Assembly (NCBI GenBank): GCA_025363475.1
Contig: JANYDS010000055.1
Location: 1 to 51,987 of the forward strand
Reading direction: 5' to 3'
Length of the DNA stretch: 51,987 bases
Origin: Terriglobia bacterium
GTDB lineage: Bacteria > Acidobacteriota > Terriglobia > Bryobacterales > Bryobacteraceae
The notes below the pieces were generated by a model that saw nothing but the letters and a program-made list of their open reading frames with translations, ran no database searches and was not told the DNA's origin. Shown here piece after piece: positions 31,606-39,545 of the stretch; within the stretch, counting starts at the first letter, position 1; the number at the start of each line of letters is the position of its first letter. The translations under genes were made by a program, and so were the position numbers.

Positions 31606-33636
31606 ATGAGCAGAAATTGGCTTATTTCAATGGCCGCAGGCGCAGTGGCCTTTGGGGTCTGCGGTCTTACACCTTCTCAGGCACAGGTGGCCGGGCAGGC
31701 TGCCCCGGAATCCCTGGCAGAGACTACTGCGACACCTGGCGACGCTACTGAATGCACCTTCTTTGGTGCCGGGCGTGACCGATTTGCACCGCGCATTGAC
31801 CTTGCGGGGGGCACCACAGCGGGTCGGCTTACCCGCATGTATGCGGCTTCCGGAGGTTTCGGGGGCAGGGCATCAGGCGGGGCACGGGCGCAGGCTTTCA
31901 CGACCGCCGCCACCGGCAGCATATCCACGAACCTAATCGACCAATACATTTTTGCCGCACTGCAATCGAATGGCGTCACGCCCGCCGCGAAGACTGATGA
32001 TTACGAATTCATCCGCCGCGTCACGTTAGACCTGACGGGCCGCATTCCGACAGCTGCCCGCGTCACCCAGTTCGTAGCTGATACGTCAGCGACCAGGCGC
32101 GTCGCTCTGATTGACGAACTGCTGGCCAAGCCCGAGTGGGTTGATAAATGGACCATGTTCTACGGCGACCGGTTCAAGAACACCGCTGCGAATGTTCAAA
32201 TTCTGATCCGTCCGGAAGGCCGCAACGCATTCTACAAATTCATCAAAGATTCGCTGACTGCGGGCAAGCCCTACAACCAAATGGTGTCGGAGATGATTGC
32301 GGCGCAGGGCAATAACAGTTTTGATCAGGCCAACGGCCAGCTTAACTACCTTCCTCTGGGTGTTGTCGGCGGCGGTCCGGCGCAGGATATCTACGATTCG
32401 CAGGCATCCAATGTCGCGGAAGCTTTCCTCGGTCTTGCCCATGTGAACTGCGTGCTTTGCCACAATGGCCGCGGCCATCTGGACACACTGAGCCTTTGGG
32501 GCAGCCAGACCACCCGGACACAGGCATGGGGCCTGTCGGCATTCTTCGCCAAAACCAATACGGCGAGAGTCAATCTCCCGCTTCCGGCCAACAACTACTA
32601 CTACTGGGCGCTGACCAATCCTGCCAACGCTGTGGATTACGCGTTAAACACAACGACGGGTAACAGGCCGTCCCGCACCGCTATCGGAGCCACCCGCAAC
32701 ATTACGCCTTCTTATATGTTCACTGGTAAAGCGCCGGCTGCCGGACAGGAATACCGGGCGGCGATGGCACAGTTCGTCACCAGCGATTTCCAGTTTGCCC
32801 GTGCCAGTGTTAATTACATTTGGGCTGAATACTTCGGTACCGGCCTTGTTGATCCTCCGGACCAGTTCGATCCGGCACGGCTTGACCCCAATAATCCTCC
32901 GCCTGCGCCCTGGACCCTGCAGCCGTCGAATCCCGCGCTGCTGAATGCACTGGCACAGTCTTTCATCGACAGCGGCTACAACGTGAAAGCCCTGATGCGC
33001 TTGATCGCCAATTCCGACACCTATCAACTGGCGTCTGAATACTCCGGCACCTGGAGCCCGGCCTGGGATCAGTTTTTCGGTCGGCACAATGTCCGCCGCA
33101 TGTGGGGCGAAGAGGTACACGATTCTGTCGTGACGGCGATCGGCACCGTTCCCAGCTACACGGTGCCTGGTTTCACCCTCGACTCTGTCAATTACCCCAC
33201 CTCGCTCGGTTTCGGGAAGATTTCCTGGGCGATGCAGTCTCCTGACGTGGTTAACATGCCGGACGGAGGAGGTGCTGTCAGCCAGTTTATTGATTCGTTC
33301 CTGCGCGGTAACCGGGACGACCAGCCACGCAAGAGCGAAGGGTCAATTCTGCAAACACTGAATTTGATGAACGATAACCTCATCGAGAGTCGCATCAAGG
33401 CAACCGGCACGGGCACTTCGGCGAGTTTCCTTCAGGCGCAACTCAACCTTTACCCAAGCGATAACGCAGGGCTGATCACTGCGCTTTACCTGAATGTTTT
33501 GTCGAGGAAGCCTACTGCGACAGAAATTTCGCTCGCTTCTGCGCAATTGCTGAAGGCCGGACAAACCCGCAGTCTCAATGCGGAAGATCTGCTCTGGACT
33601 ATGCTCAACAAGCTCGACTTCGTCTTCAACTACTAG
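31606..33636 (+). CDS. DUF1549/DUF1553 exported protein with a CxxCH motif
   Basis: A 676-residue exported protein (signal about 5-26). The DUF1549 region starts with IDQYIFAALQSNGVTPAAKTDDYEFIRRVTLDLTGRIPTA and VNYIWAEYFGTGLVDPPDQF; the DUF1553 region has FDQANGQ-like and LNVLSRKPTATE. CVLCHNGRGH near residue 284 has the spacing of a haem c site. Such proteins are abundant in Planctomycetes and Acidobacteria and are commonly paired with a DUF1501 gene, as here 13 nt downstream. The function is unproven. A GAGGG ribosome-binding site precedes the ATG. Confidence 0.83.
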   Translation: MSRNWLISMAAGAVAFGVCGLTPSQAQVAGQAAPESLAETTATPGDATECTFFGAGRDRFAPRIDLAGGTTAGRLTRMYAASGGFGGRASGGARAQAFTTAATGSISTNLIDQYIFAALQSNGVTPAAKTDDYEFIRRVTLDLTGRIPTAARVTQFVADTSATRRVALIDELLAKPEWVDKWTMFYGDRFKNTAANVQILIRPEGRNAFYKFIKDSLTAGKPYNQMVSEMIAAQGNNSFDQANGQLNYLPLGVVGGGPAQDIYDSQASNVAEAFLGLAHVNCVLCHNGRGHLDTLSLWGSQTTRTQAWGLSAFFAKTNTARVNLPLPANNYYYWALTNPANAVDYALNTTTGNRPSRTAIGATRNITPSYMFTGKAPAAGQEYRAAMAQFVTSDFQFARASVNYIWAEYFGTGLVDPPDQFDPARLDPNNPPPAPWTLQPSNPALLNALAQSFIDSGYNVKALMRLIANSDTYQLASEYSGTWSPAWDQFFGRHNVRRMWGEEVHDSVVTAIGTVPSYTVPGFTLDSVNYPTSLGFGKISWAMQSPDVVNMPDGGGAVSQFIDSFLRGNRDDQPRKSEGSILQTLNLMNDNLIESRIKATGTGTSASFLQAQLNLYPSDNAGLITALYLNVLSRKPTATEISLASAQLLKAGQTRSLNAEDLLWTMLNKLDFVFNY

Positions 33637-33649
33637 GAAAGATACGGCC

Positions 33650-35074
33650 ATGAACGAACAAGAAAAATTTGAAAATCTGTTCAACAAGTATCCGCACCAG
33701 ACGAAGAGTTTCTTCGCGAAGAACCATGTTTCGCGACGGCGTTTTTTCCAGATCGCCGGTACCGGAGTTACGGCTTCGTATCTGGCCTCGAAGCTGCCGG
33801 CAACAACTGTCATAAGTTCCACTCCGGTCAAAACCATCAACAGGGCGAAGAATGTGATCTTCATCCTGCTGGCCGGGGCACCCAGCCACACTGACACATT
33901 CGATTTCAAGATGATCAACGGCACTACGCCGACGACTTTCAACCCGACCACCGTGGGCGGGATTAACTGGCCCATGGGCATCATGCCCAAACTGGGCGGC
34001 ATGATCAGCGATTTCTCCGTGGTTCGTTCCATGCAGTCGTGGGCGCTTGTCCATTCCCTCGCCCAGACCTGGACGCAGATCGGACGCAATCCTTCCGGCG
34101 TCCTGGGCAATGTCTCGCCGAATATTGGCAGTGTGGTGGCGATCGAAAAGCAGGGCGAACGGACGCCGAGTCAGGTTTTCCCTACATTCCTTGCGCTGAA
34201 CTCCGGCGGTGCGGCCGGGCCGGGATATTTCCCTGCGGCATATGCCCCGTTCAAAGTGACGCCTTCCACTGTAGGCTTGCGTAACACCACGAATCCTGAT
34301 GGTCAGACCCGTTTTACCAATCGCTGGGATTTCCTCCACCATCTGGACGATCCACTGCGCACCAGTGATACCAACCGGCGTACTGAACTTGAAGACTACG
34401 ACGAGTTTTACACCGCCGCACAGGGGCTGATGTATAACCCGGTGGTCGCGAACGCGTTCAAATATACGGCAGCCGAATCCGCCCGATACGGCACCAGTGG
34501 CTTCGGCAATTCCTGCCTTATGGCGAAACAGGCGATTCAGGCCAACCAGGGTACGCGTTATGTGGAGATTACCCTGGGCGGCTGGGATATGCATACCAAT
34601 ATCTACACTGCCACCCAGTTGCCTGCGCTGACCAAGATTCTGGATGACGGACTTTCCACGCTGCTTGCTGACCTGAAAGCTTCCGGCGATCTGGCCAACA
34701 CCATGATTGTTATGGCTGGCGAATTCGGACGCACTGTGGGACGGCTTACCGGCGCTGCTGGCCGCGATCATTTTAACCAGCAGTTTGCATTTTTCGCGGG
34801 TGCTGGCATTCAGGGCGGTCGCGCCATTGGTGCCACTGATACGGTCGGCGCCACCATTACCGATTATGGCTGGAGCCGCCAGCGTGCGGTTAAGCCTGAG
34901 GATATTGAATCCACAATTTACTCGGCGATGGGCATTAACTGGACATCCGTCCGGCATGATGATCCGCTGGGACGTGGTTTTTATTACGTTCCTAATTCGG
35001 ATCAGGATGTTTATGGTCCGATTAATGAATTGTGGACGCCTTCGGTGCCTACAAAGACGATCAGTATTGCTTGA
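33650..35074 (+). CDS. DUF1501 sulfatase-like Tat-exported protein
   Basis: A 474-residue protein. The N-terminus SRRRFFQIAGTGVTASYLAS is a twin-arginine signal. The alkaline-phosphatase-like fold is shown by NVIFILLAGAPSHTDTFDFK, LGGWDMHTNIY, and VMAGEFGRTVGRLTGAAGRDHFNQ, where Asp and His could bind a metal. It follows the DUF1549/DUF1553 gene by 13 nt, the usual pairing, and the two are probably secreted together (one by Sec, one by Tat). The substrate is unknown. Confidence 0.88.
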   Translation: MNEQEKFENLFNKYPHQTKSFFAKNHVSRRRFFQIAGTGVTASYLASKLPATTVISSTPVKTINRAKNVIFILLAGAPSHTDTFDFKMINGTTPTTFNPTTVGGINWPMGIMPKLGGMISDFSVVRSMQSWALVHSLAQTWTQIGRNPSGVLGNVSPNIGSVVAIEKQGERTPSQVFPTFLALNSGGAAGPGYFPAAYAPFKVTPSTVGLRNTTNPDGQTRFTNRWDFLHHLDDPLRTSDTNRRTELEDYDEFYTAAQGLMYNPVVANAFKYTAAESARYGTSGFGNSCLMAKQAIQANQGTRYVEITLGGWDMHTNIYTATQLPALTKILDDGLSTLLADLKASGDLANTMIVMAGEFGRTVGRLTGAAGRDHFNQQFAFFAGAGIQGGRAIGATDTVGATITDYGWSRQRAVKPEDIESTIYSAMGINWTSVRHDDPLGRGFYYVPNSDQDVYGPINELWTPSVPTKTISIA

Positions 35075-35194
35075 GCTTGGTGCAAACCGACATCAAAGCG
35101 TGTAAGCTTAGGCTGATCATGGCGGTGCGCTCTGCACAGCAGCCCCTTTTCGCGGTGGTCATTTCTGATCTCGACCATCTGCGCCCCACTGGCG

Positions 35195-36215
35195 ATGCCA
35201 GGGACGATCACTGATCTGGGTCTGCTGCCGGGTGGCCGAAACAGCGTTGCCAGTGGCATCAATGCAAGCGGGCAGATCGTTGGCTATGCGGATCATGCCG
35301 GAGCCGGGGGCACTCACGCCTTTCTCTATTCAGGCGGAGTTATGACCGATCTCGGTACCTTCGACGGCAGCCAAAGCTCTGCGGCCGGGATCAACGACAG
35401 CGGACAAGTTGTTGGATCGGCGGACATAACAGGCGATGTCAGCTCACATGCATTTTCCTGGTCAGCCGGCACAATGACTGATCTGCTGGGTGCAGAGAGC
35501 TACGCGAGGGGTATCAACGCCAGTGGACAGATCGTCGGCAGCGCGGCCAGCGGCGGGTTCGTATATTCCGGCGGCAGCGTGACCAATCTCGGTTCACAAC
35601 TCTACCCTCGCGCCATTAACGACAGCGGACAGATCGCGGGCATGGTTCTCACGCTCGGTGGTTCCCGCGCGGTCTTCTACTCAGGCGGCACGACAACCGA
35701 CCTCGGAACACTCGGCGGCTCCCGCACTGAGGCGGCTGCAATCAACAACAGCGGGCAGATAGTTGGTTATGCCTCGACAGCGAACGACAAACAGTCACGC
35801 GCTCTCATAGTTGGGCGGCATCATGAGTGACCTGGGCACATTAGACGGCGGCGTTAACAGCCAAAGCTTCGCTTATGGGATCAACGCCAGCGGACAGATT
35901 GTTGGCCAGTCGTCGGCGAGCGGAGGCGCGGGGAACGGGGCTTACCACGCGTTTTCATATTCAGGCGGCATCATGACCGATCTCAATTCTCTGCTGCCTG
36001 TCGGTTCAGGCTGGAACATTCTTGAACTAGCGAACGCCATTAACGATTCGGGCCAGATCGTTGGTAGTGGATCCATCAATAGACATCAGCATGCGTTTCT
36101 CTACGACCCCAGGGATTCCTCTTCTTCGTCGTCGCCCGAACCGGCTTCCGTGGCATTGTTTGGCACCGGCGCTGCGTTTCTCGTACTCATGCGCAAGAAA
36201 CTGGCGCGCAGTTAG
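35195..36215 (+). pseudogene. HAF-repeat PEP-CTERM protein gene, frameshifted
   Basis: Two frames together give one protein. The repeats have the form HAFLYSGGVMTDLGT with AAGINDSGQVVGSA between them; six or seven copies are seen. In the GGG at 35813-35815 one extra base breaks the frame; removing it joins RALIVG to GIMSDLGTLDGG. The C-terminus has SPEPASVALFGTGAAFLVLMRKK, a PEP-CTERM sorting signal. There is no signal peptide at 35195, but an ATG at 35120 followed by one further shift would give one ending ICAPLAMPG. Known HAF proteins are exported and autotransporter-like. The gene is likely decayed. Confidence 0.7.
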
Positions 36216-36295
36216 ATTTTAAAGAGTTCGAGCACTCAGGCGGTCTTCTACCCATACACGGAGTACACGTAACATAGCGCGCGTGTCCATACGGT

Positions 36296-36516
36296 TCAGT
36301 GACTCAGCTCCAGCGTGTCATCGCAGCGATACCAAACGCCGTGAGCATATCGAGATTCTCGAACTCGGTTGGCAGTGGCGCTCCGCAACATTTTCTTCGC
36401 AGACTGCTGACAGTGGAAGCCGATTACCTCGTCACTGACACTGTCGGATTGGAGAACGGCGTCCAGCAAGGTATCGTCCTGTGCTGCCTTGCGCAGGGAA
36501 AGCAGTGCCTGTTCAC
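36296..36516 (-). pseudogene. Truncated HEPN-domain toxin remnant
   Basis: A GTG at 36516 overlaps the stop of the nucleotidyltransferase gene by GTGA, the coupling usual for MNT/HEPN pairs. After three codons the frame is broken; in the shifted frame the HEPN-like sequence ALLSLRKAAQDDTLL, SVSDEVIGFHCQQSAKKML and RVRESRYAHG appears, in which the R-x5-H resembles the toxin active motif. It ends at 36296 after about 70 residues, against about 130 in intact HEPN proteins. The remaining 75 nt up to the PEP-CTERM gene show nothing. Confidence 0.5.
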
Positions 36517-36834
36517 GCTGCTTCGTAGAGGATTTGTCCTGCCGTTGCGGCCTCGTAATAGATATTGCCTGGCGTATCCCGCCAATATTGAAATTTCTCT
36601 TCACTGACCACAAGAAGGTCGATGGCGGCATTGAAGGAGCGAAGGAGACGATTCAGGCGGACCATTTCTGCAAATCGGTTTGCCGGTTTATCTTCGATCA
36701 CCATGATGTCGAAGTCGCTGTGAAGCGTGGCAGTGCCACTGGCCTGAGAACCAAAGAGGATGATCATCTTCGGTTGCGGCGTCTACCAATGTGCTGGTCA
36801 CTTTCGTCACGATCTGTTGGGCTGCCGGATTCAT
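36513..36834 (-). pseudogene. MNT nucleotidyltransferase (HEPN/MNT antitoxin) with broken N-terminus
   Basis: From 36767 to 36513 an intact core reads MIILFGSQASGTATLHSDFDIMVIED, with the GS(x)9DxD pattern of minimal nucleotidyltransferases, and ends FQYWRDTPGNIYYEAATAG. The usual 20-residue N-terminal helix is found upstream in another frame (ATG 36834, NPAAQQIVTKVTSTLVDA), so a one-base shift near 36775-36785 separates the two. In intact systems this protein modifies the HEPN toxin with AMP. The core could still be translated from 36767. Confidence 0.6.
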
Positions 36835-36892
36835 GGCTCGCGTGAGATAGCTTCATCTGGTTTGCCACCATTGCACGGCGTTACGATGGTCT

Positions 36893-37132
36893 GTGACTAT
36901 TTTTCTTCGCAAGCTACCGCAGCAGGTCCAGGAAGCGATTGAGGAAACCAGTCGCCGTGAGAATATCAGCCTCAATCGGGCCACGATTCGGTTGCGGGAA
37001 GCATCACTGCGAAAGGTGACCCAAAATAACGATTTCGATGAGTTCCGCGGTAGATGGTCGCAGGCTGAGGCCGACGAGTTCGATAGAGCGTTGCTTCAAA
37101 TGCGGTCGGTGGAACCGATTGCTGCCCTATAG
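36893..37132 (+). CDS. Antitoxin-like ribbon-helix-helix protein without its toxin
   Basis: A 79-residue protein beginning VTIFLRKLPQQVQEAIEE (GTG 36893). The strand-helix-helix start, with RRENISLNRATIRLREASL, resembles antitoxins of the VapB type, and the tail (FDEFRGRWSQAEADEFDRALLQMR) is like the toxin-binding part of such proteins. The usual PIN-type toxin does not follow; thiD lies 72 nt downstream. It is therefore an orphan or the toxin has been lost. The divergent HEPN/MNT remnant starts 58 nt away. Confidence 0.6.
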   Translation: MTIFLRKLPQQVQEAIEETSRRENISLNRATIRLREASLRKVTQNNDFDEFRGRWSQAEADEFDRALLQMRSVEPIAAL

Positions 37133-37161
37133 GCTCGGGCTGTCTTTCGTCGCTGCGGATA

Positions 37162-37198
37162 CCGGACGGGGGCGTCCGGCGCGGGTCTGGGGACCCGC
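37162..37198. repeat. Two tandem hairpins directly upstream of thiD
   Basis: The first is CCGGACG-GGGG-CGTCCGG (37162-37179), the second GCGGGTC-TGGG-GACCCGC (37181-37198). Both have perfect 7-bp stems and lie one base apart. The second ends 6 nt before the TTG start of thiD. No T-run follows. They could be a dispersed palindrome pair or affect thiD translation. No TPP riboswitch sequence is present. Confidence 0.6.
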
Positions 37199-37204
37199 CC
37201 TCCT

Positions 37205-37999
37205 TTGATCCCGATTGCATTGACGATTGCCGGGTCTGACCCCAGCGGCGGGGCGGGCGTTCAGGCAGATATCAAGACATTCCATCAACTGCGCGTTTAT
37301 GGCACCTCTGCCATCACGTTGATTACCGTTCAAAATACACAGGGAGTCACGCGTGTGGAAACGCTCGATCCGCGTCTGGTCGCTGAACAAATCGCGGCCA
37401 TTCTCAATGACATTCCTCCACAGGCTGCCAAGACTGGCGCCCTGGGGAATATCGCCATCATCGAAGCCGTGGCCGGGACAGCTCTCGGTTGCCCGCTCAT
37501 TATCGACCCGGTCATGATCAGCAAACACGGTGCACCGCTTATGGATGAAACTGCCCGCGCGGCCCTCGCCCGCCTTCTCTTTCCCCGCGCGGCGTTAGTA
37601 ACTCCCAACCTTCACGAGGCTTCGGCGCTCACCGGTATTAAGGTGGAAACTCCTGACCAGATGCGTGAAGCCGCGGTCCGCATTGCCGAACTGGGTGCGG
37701 CGTCGGTGCTGGTGAAGGGCGGACACCTTGAAGGCGACGCCATCGATATTCTCTTCCACAACGGAAGCTTTGCTGAGTACTCAGCGCCGCGAATCGTGAC
37801 ACCGCACACGCACGGCACCGGCTGCACTTACTCAGCCGCCATCACGGCGTTTGTGGCGCTCGGCCTTACGCTGCCCGAAGCGGTGCGTAACGCCAAATTA
37901 TTCATCCATGAAGCAATCGCGACGAATTCAGGCCTTGGGCACGGGCACGGCCCGGTAAATCACTGGGCTGGCGATTCGCTTAGCTATAATCGAGCTTGA
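37205..37999 (+). CDS. thiD: Hydroxymethylpyrimidine/phosphomethylpyrimidine kinase
   Basis: A 264-residue ribokinase-fold enzyme of thiamine synthesis that phosphorylates HMP and HMP-P. Key segments are ALTIAGSDPSGGAGVQADIKTF, TLITVQNTQGV, IIDPVMISKHGAPL, LVTPNLHEASALTG, LVKGGHLEGD and the anion hole THGTGCTYSAAITA with the catalytic Cys-containing GTGC. The start is TTG 37205, with hairpins immediately upstream. Its stop overlaps the TTG of the next gene (TTGA). Confidence 0.95.
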   Translation: MIPIALTIAGSDPSGGAGVQADIKTFHQLRVYGTSAITLITVQNTQGVTRVETLDPRLVAEQIAAILNDIPPQAAKTGALGNIAIIEAVAGTALGCPLIIDPVMISKHGAPLMDETARAALARLLFPRAALVTPNLHEASALTGIKVETPDQMREAAVRIAELGAASVLVKGGHLEGDAIDILFHNGSFAEYSAPRIVTPHTHGTGCTYSAAITAFVALGLTLPEAVRNAKLFIHEAIATNSGLGHGHGPVNHWAGDSLSYNRA

Positions 38000-38223
38000 C
38001 CAAAGTTCAAAAGCATTTCCGCCTGCAGCGTCCGCTCGATGAACCACTCATGCAAAATCTGCTGACGGCCCGTTCGATTTACGGTATTGACCTGATCCGG
38101 ATTGCGCCGACTCGCGACGAAATCATGGTGGAGTATGACGCCACCCGCCTGTGTGTGCCAGAGCTGGAAGCGGCATTGGAACGGGCCGGGATTCCGGTCG
38201 CCAGCGTTTATTCCGCCGGCTAA
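37996..38223 (+). CDS. 75-residue ferredoxin-fold-like small protein
   Basis: Starts at TTG 37996 inside the thiD stop. The sequence (RPLDEPLMQNLLTARSIYGIDLIRIAPTRDEIMVEYDATRL, then LEAALERAGIPV) has the beta-alpha-beta-beta-alpha order of heavy-metal-associated domains but without the CxxC metal site. A TATAAT (37985-37990) lies 5 nt upstream, possibly an extra promoter. Function unknown; it is co-expressed with thiD and followed after 5 nt by a transporter gene. Confidence 0.6.
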   Translation: MTKVQKHFRLQRPLDEPLMQNLLTARSIYGIDLIRIAPTRDEIMVEYDATRLCVPELEAALERAGIPVASVYSAG

Positions 38224-38228
38224 TCGCA

Positions 38229-39470
38229 ATGACGAGCGGAACCTCACTCGTCTCCTCTGGAACATCTCTTCGAGGCATCACCAGGCAGCAGTGGACCACT
38301 CTTTTCGCGGCTCAGGCGGGCTACATGCTGGACGCGATGGACGTCCTGCTGTTCGTATTCGCCGTCAATTCCATCCGCAATCAGTTCGGTTTCAGCGCCG
38401 CGCAGGCGGGTCTGGCCAGTTCCTTTACCCTCGCGTTCTCAGCCGCAGGTGGCATCGGCTTCGGGATTCTTTCTGACCGCATAGGCCGCGCGAAGTGTCT
38501 TATCTGGTCAATCATCATTTATAGCGTGGCGTCGGCCGGGACGGCAATGAGCTGGAACCTGGCCAGCTTGCTCTTCTGGCGTGCGGCGATTGGGATTGGT
38601 CTGGGCGCGGAGTGGTCTGCCGGGGCGGTGCTGGTGGCCGAGACGTGGCCCGCCGAACACCGTGCGAAAGCGGTCGGAATTATGCAATCCGGCTGGGCAC
38701 TCGGCTACATGCTGGCCGCAGGTATGGCCGCCTGGATTTTACCGCGCTGGGGCTGGCGTGTGCTGTTTCTTTCCGGCCTGTTCCCTGCGCTTTTCGCTGT
38801 GTTGATCCGCAAGCACGTGCAAGAGCCGGCGATCTGGAAGGCACAACAGCGTGCTCCGCGAGCCGGGCTGGGTGACCTGTTTCGGGGTCCGCTGCTGCGC
38901 CGCACTCTCTGCGGTTCTGCACTTGCGACCTCAGTGCTATTTGCCTATTGGGGACTCTTTACCTGGATTCCTGGCTTTCTTTCGGCATCAATCTCAGGGG
39001 GTGGTGCCGGGCTTAGCGTTGTCAGCACCAGCGGGTTCGTCATTCCCATGCAATTGGGTGCGTTTGCGGGTTACGTTGCGTTCGGCTGGCTGGCAGATCG
39101 TTTTGGCCGTCGGCCCGCTTTTGTCGCATATGTCATCGGTGCGGCCGTCATAACGCCGGTATACGGAGCGACGCGCGATCCCCAACTGCTTTTTTTGCTG
39201 GGCCCGGTGATCGGCTTTCTGGGCACCGGATTCTTCAGTCTGTTTGGCAGCATGCTGGCGGAACTCTATCCCACCGCCCTGCGTGGCACAGGCCAGGGTT
39301 TTGTCTACAATATCGGGCGCGGACTCAGTTCAATGGCACCGTGGACGGTTGGTTTTTTTGCCGACCGTTATGGAATGGGAACAGCACTCGGCTTGAATTC
39401 CGCCTTCTTTCTGCTGGGTGCCGCCCTCATTTTTACCCTGCCCGAAACTCGCCAGGCTGAGCTCGGCTGA
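38229..39470 (+). CDS. MFS transporter, sugar/organic-acid type
   Basis: A 413-residue protein with twelve helices. The first part has AAQAGYMLDAMDVLLFVFAV and the loop 2-3 motif GILSDRIGRAK; the helix 4 segment RAAIGIGLGAEWSAGAVLVAETWP and LGTGFFSLFGSMLAELYPTALRGTGQGFVYN are typical of sialate, aromatic-acid and related porters. Substrate not identifiable. The start at 38229 (ATG) is used because the upstream in-frame extension overlaps the preceding gene. Confidence 0.86.
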   Translation: MTSGTSLVSSGTSLRGITRQQWTTLFAAQAGYMLDAMDVLLFVFAVNSIRNQFGFSAAQAGLASSFTLAFSAAGGIGFGILSDRIGRAKCLIWSIIIYSVASAGTAMSWNLASLLFWRAAIGIGLGAEWSAGAVLVAETWPAEHRAKAVGIMQSGWALGYMLAAGMAAWILPRWGWRVLFLSGLFPALFAVLIRKHVQEPAIWKAQQRAPRAGLGDLFRGPLLRRTLCGSALATSVLFAYWGLFTWIPGFLSASISGGGAGLSVVSTSGFVIPMQLGAFAGYVAFGWLADRFGRRPAFVAYVIGAAVITPVYGATRDPQLLFLLGPVIGFLGTGFFSLFGSMLAELYPTALRGTGQGFVYNIGRGLSSMAPWTVGFFADRYGMGTALGLNSAFFLLGAALIFTLPETRQAELG

Positions 39471-39545
39471 ATGTTTCTGCGTAATCCGTGAAAATCTGAA
39501 TACAATAGTTTTCTGACACTGGCTGTTTGTTGGGAAAATAAAACA

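Noticed and set aside
33626-34957. 443-codon frame opposite the DUF1501 gene
   Set aside because: Shadow of a clear Tat-exported DUF1501 protein on the plus strand.
37133-37204. TPP riboswitch upstream of thiD
   Set aside because: The gap holds two plain hairpins and lacks the conserved thi-box segments.
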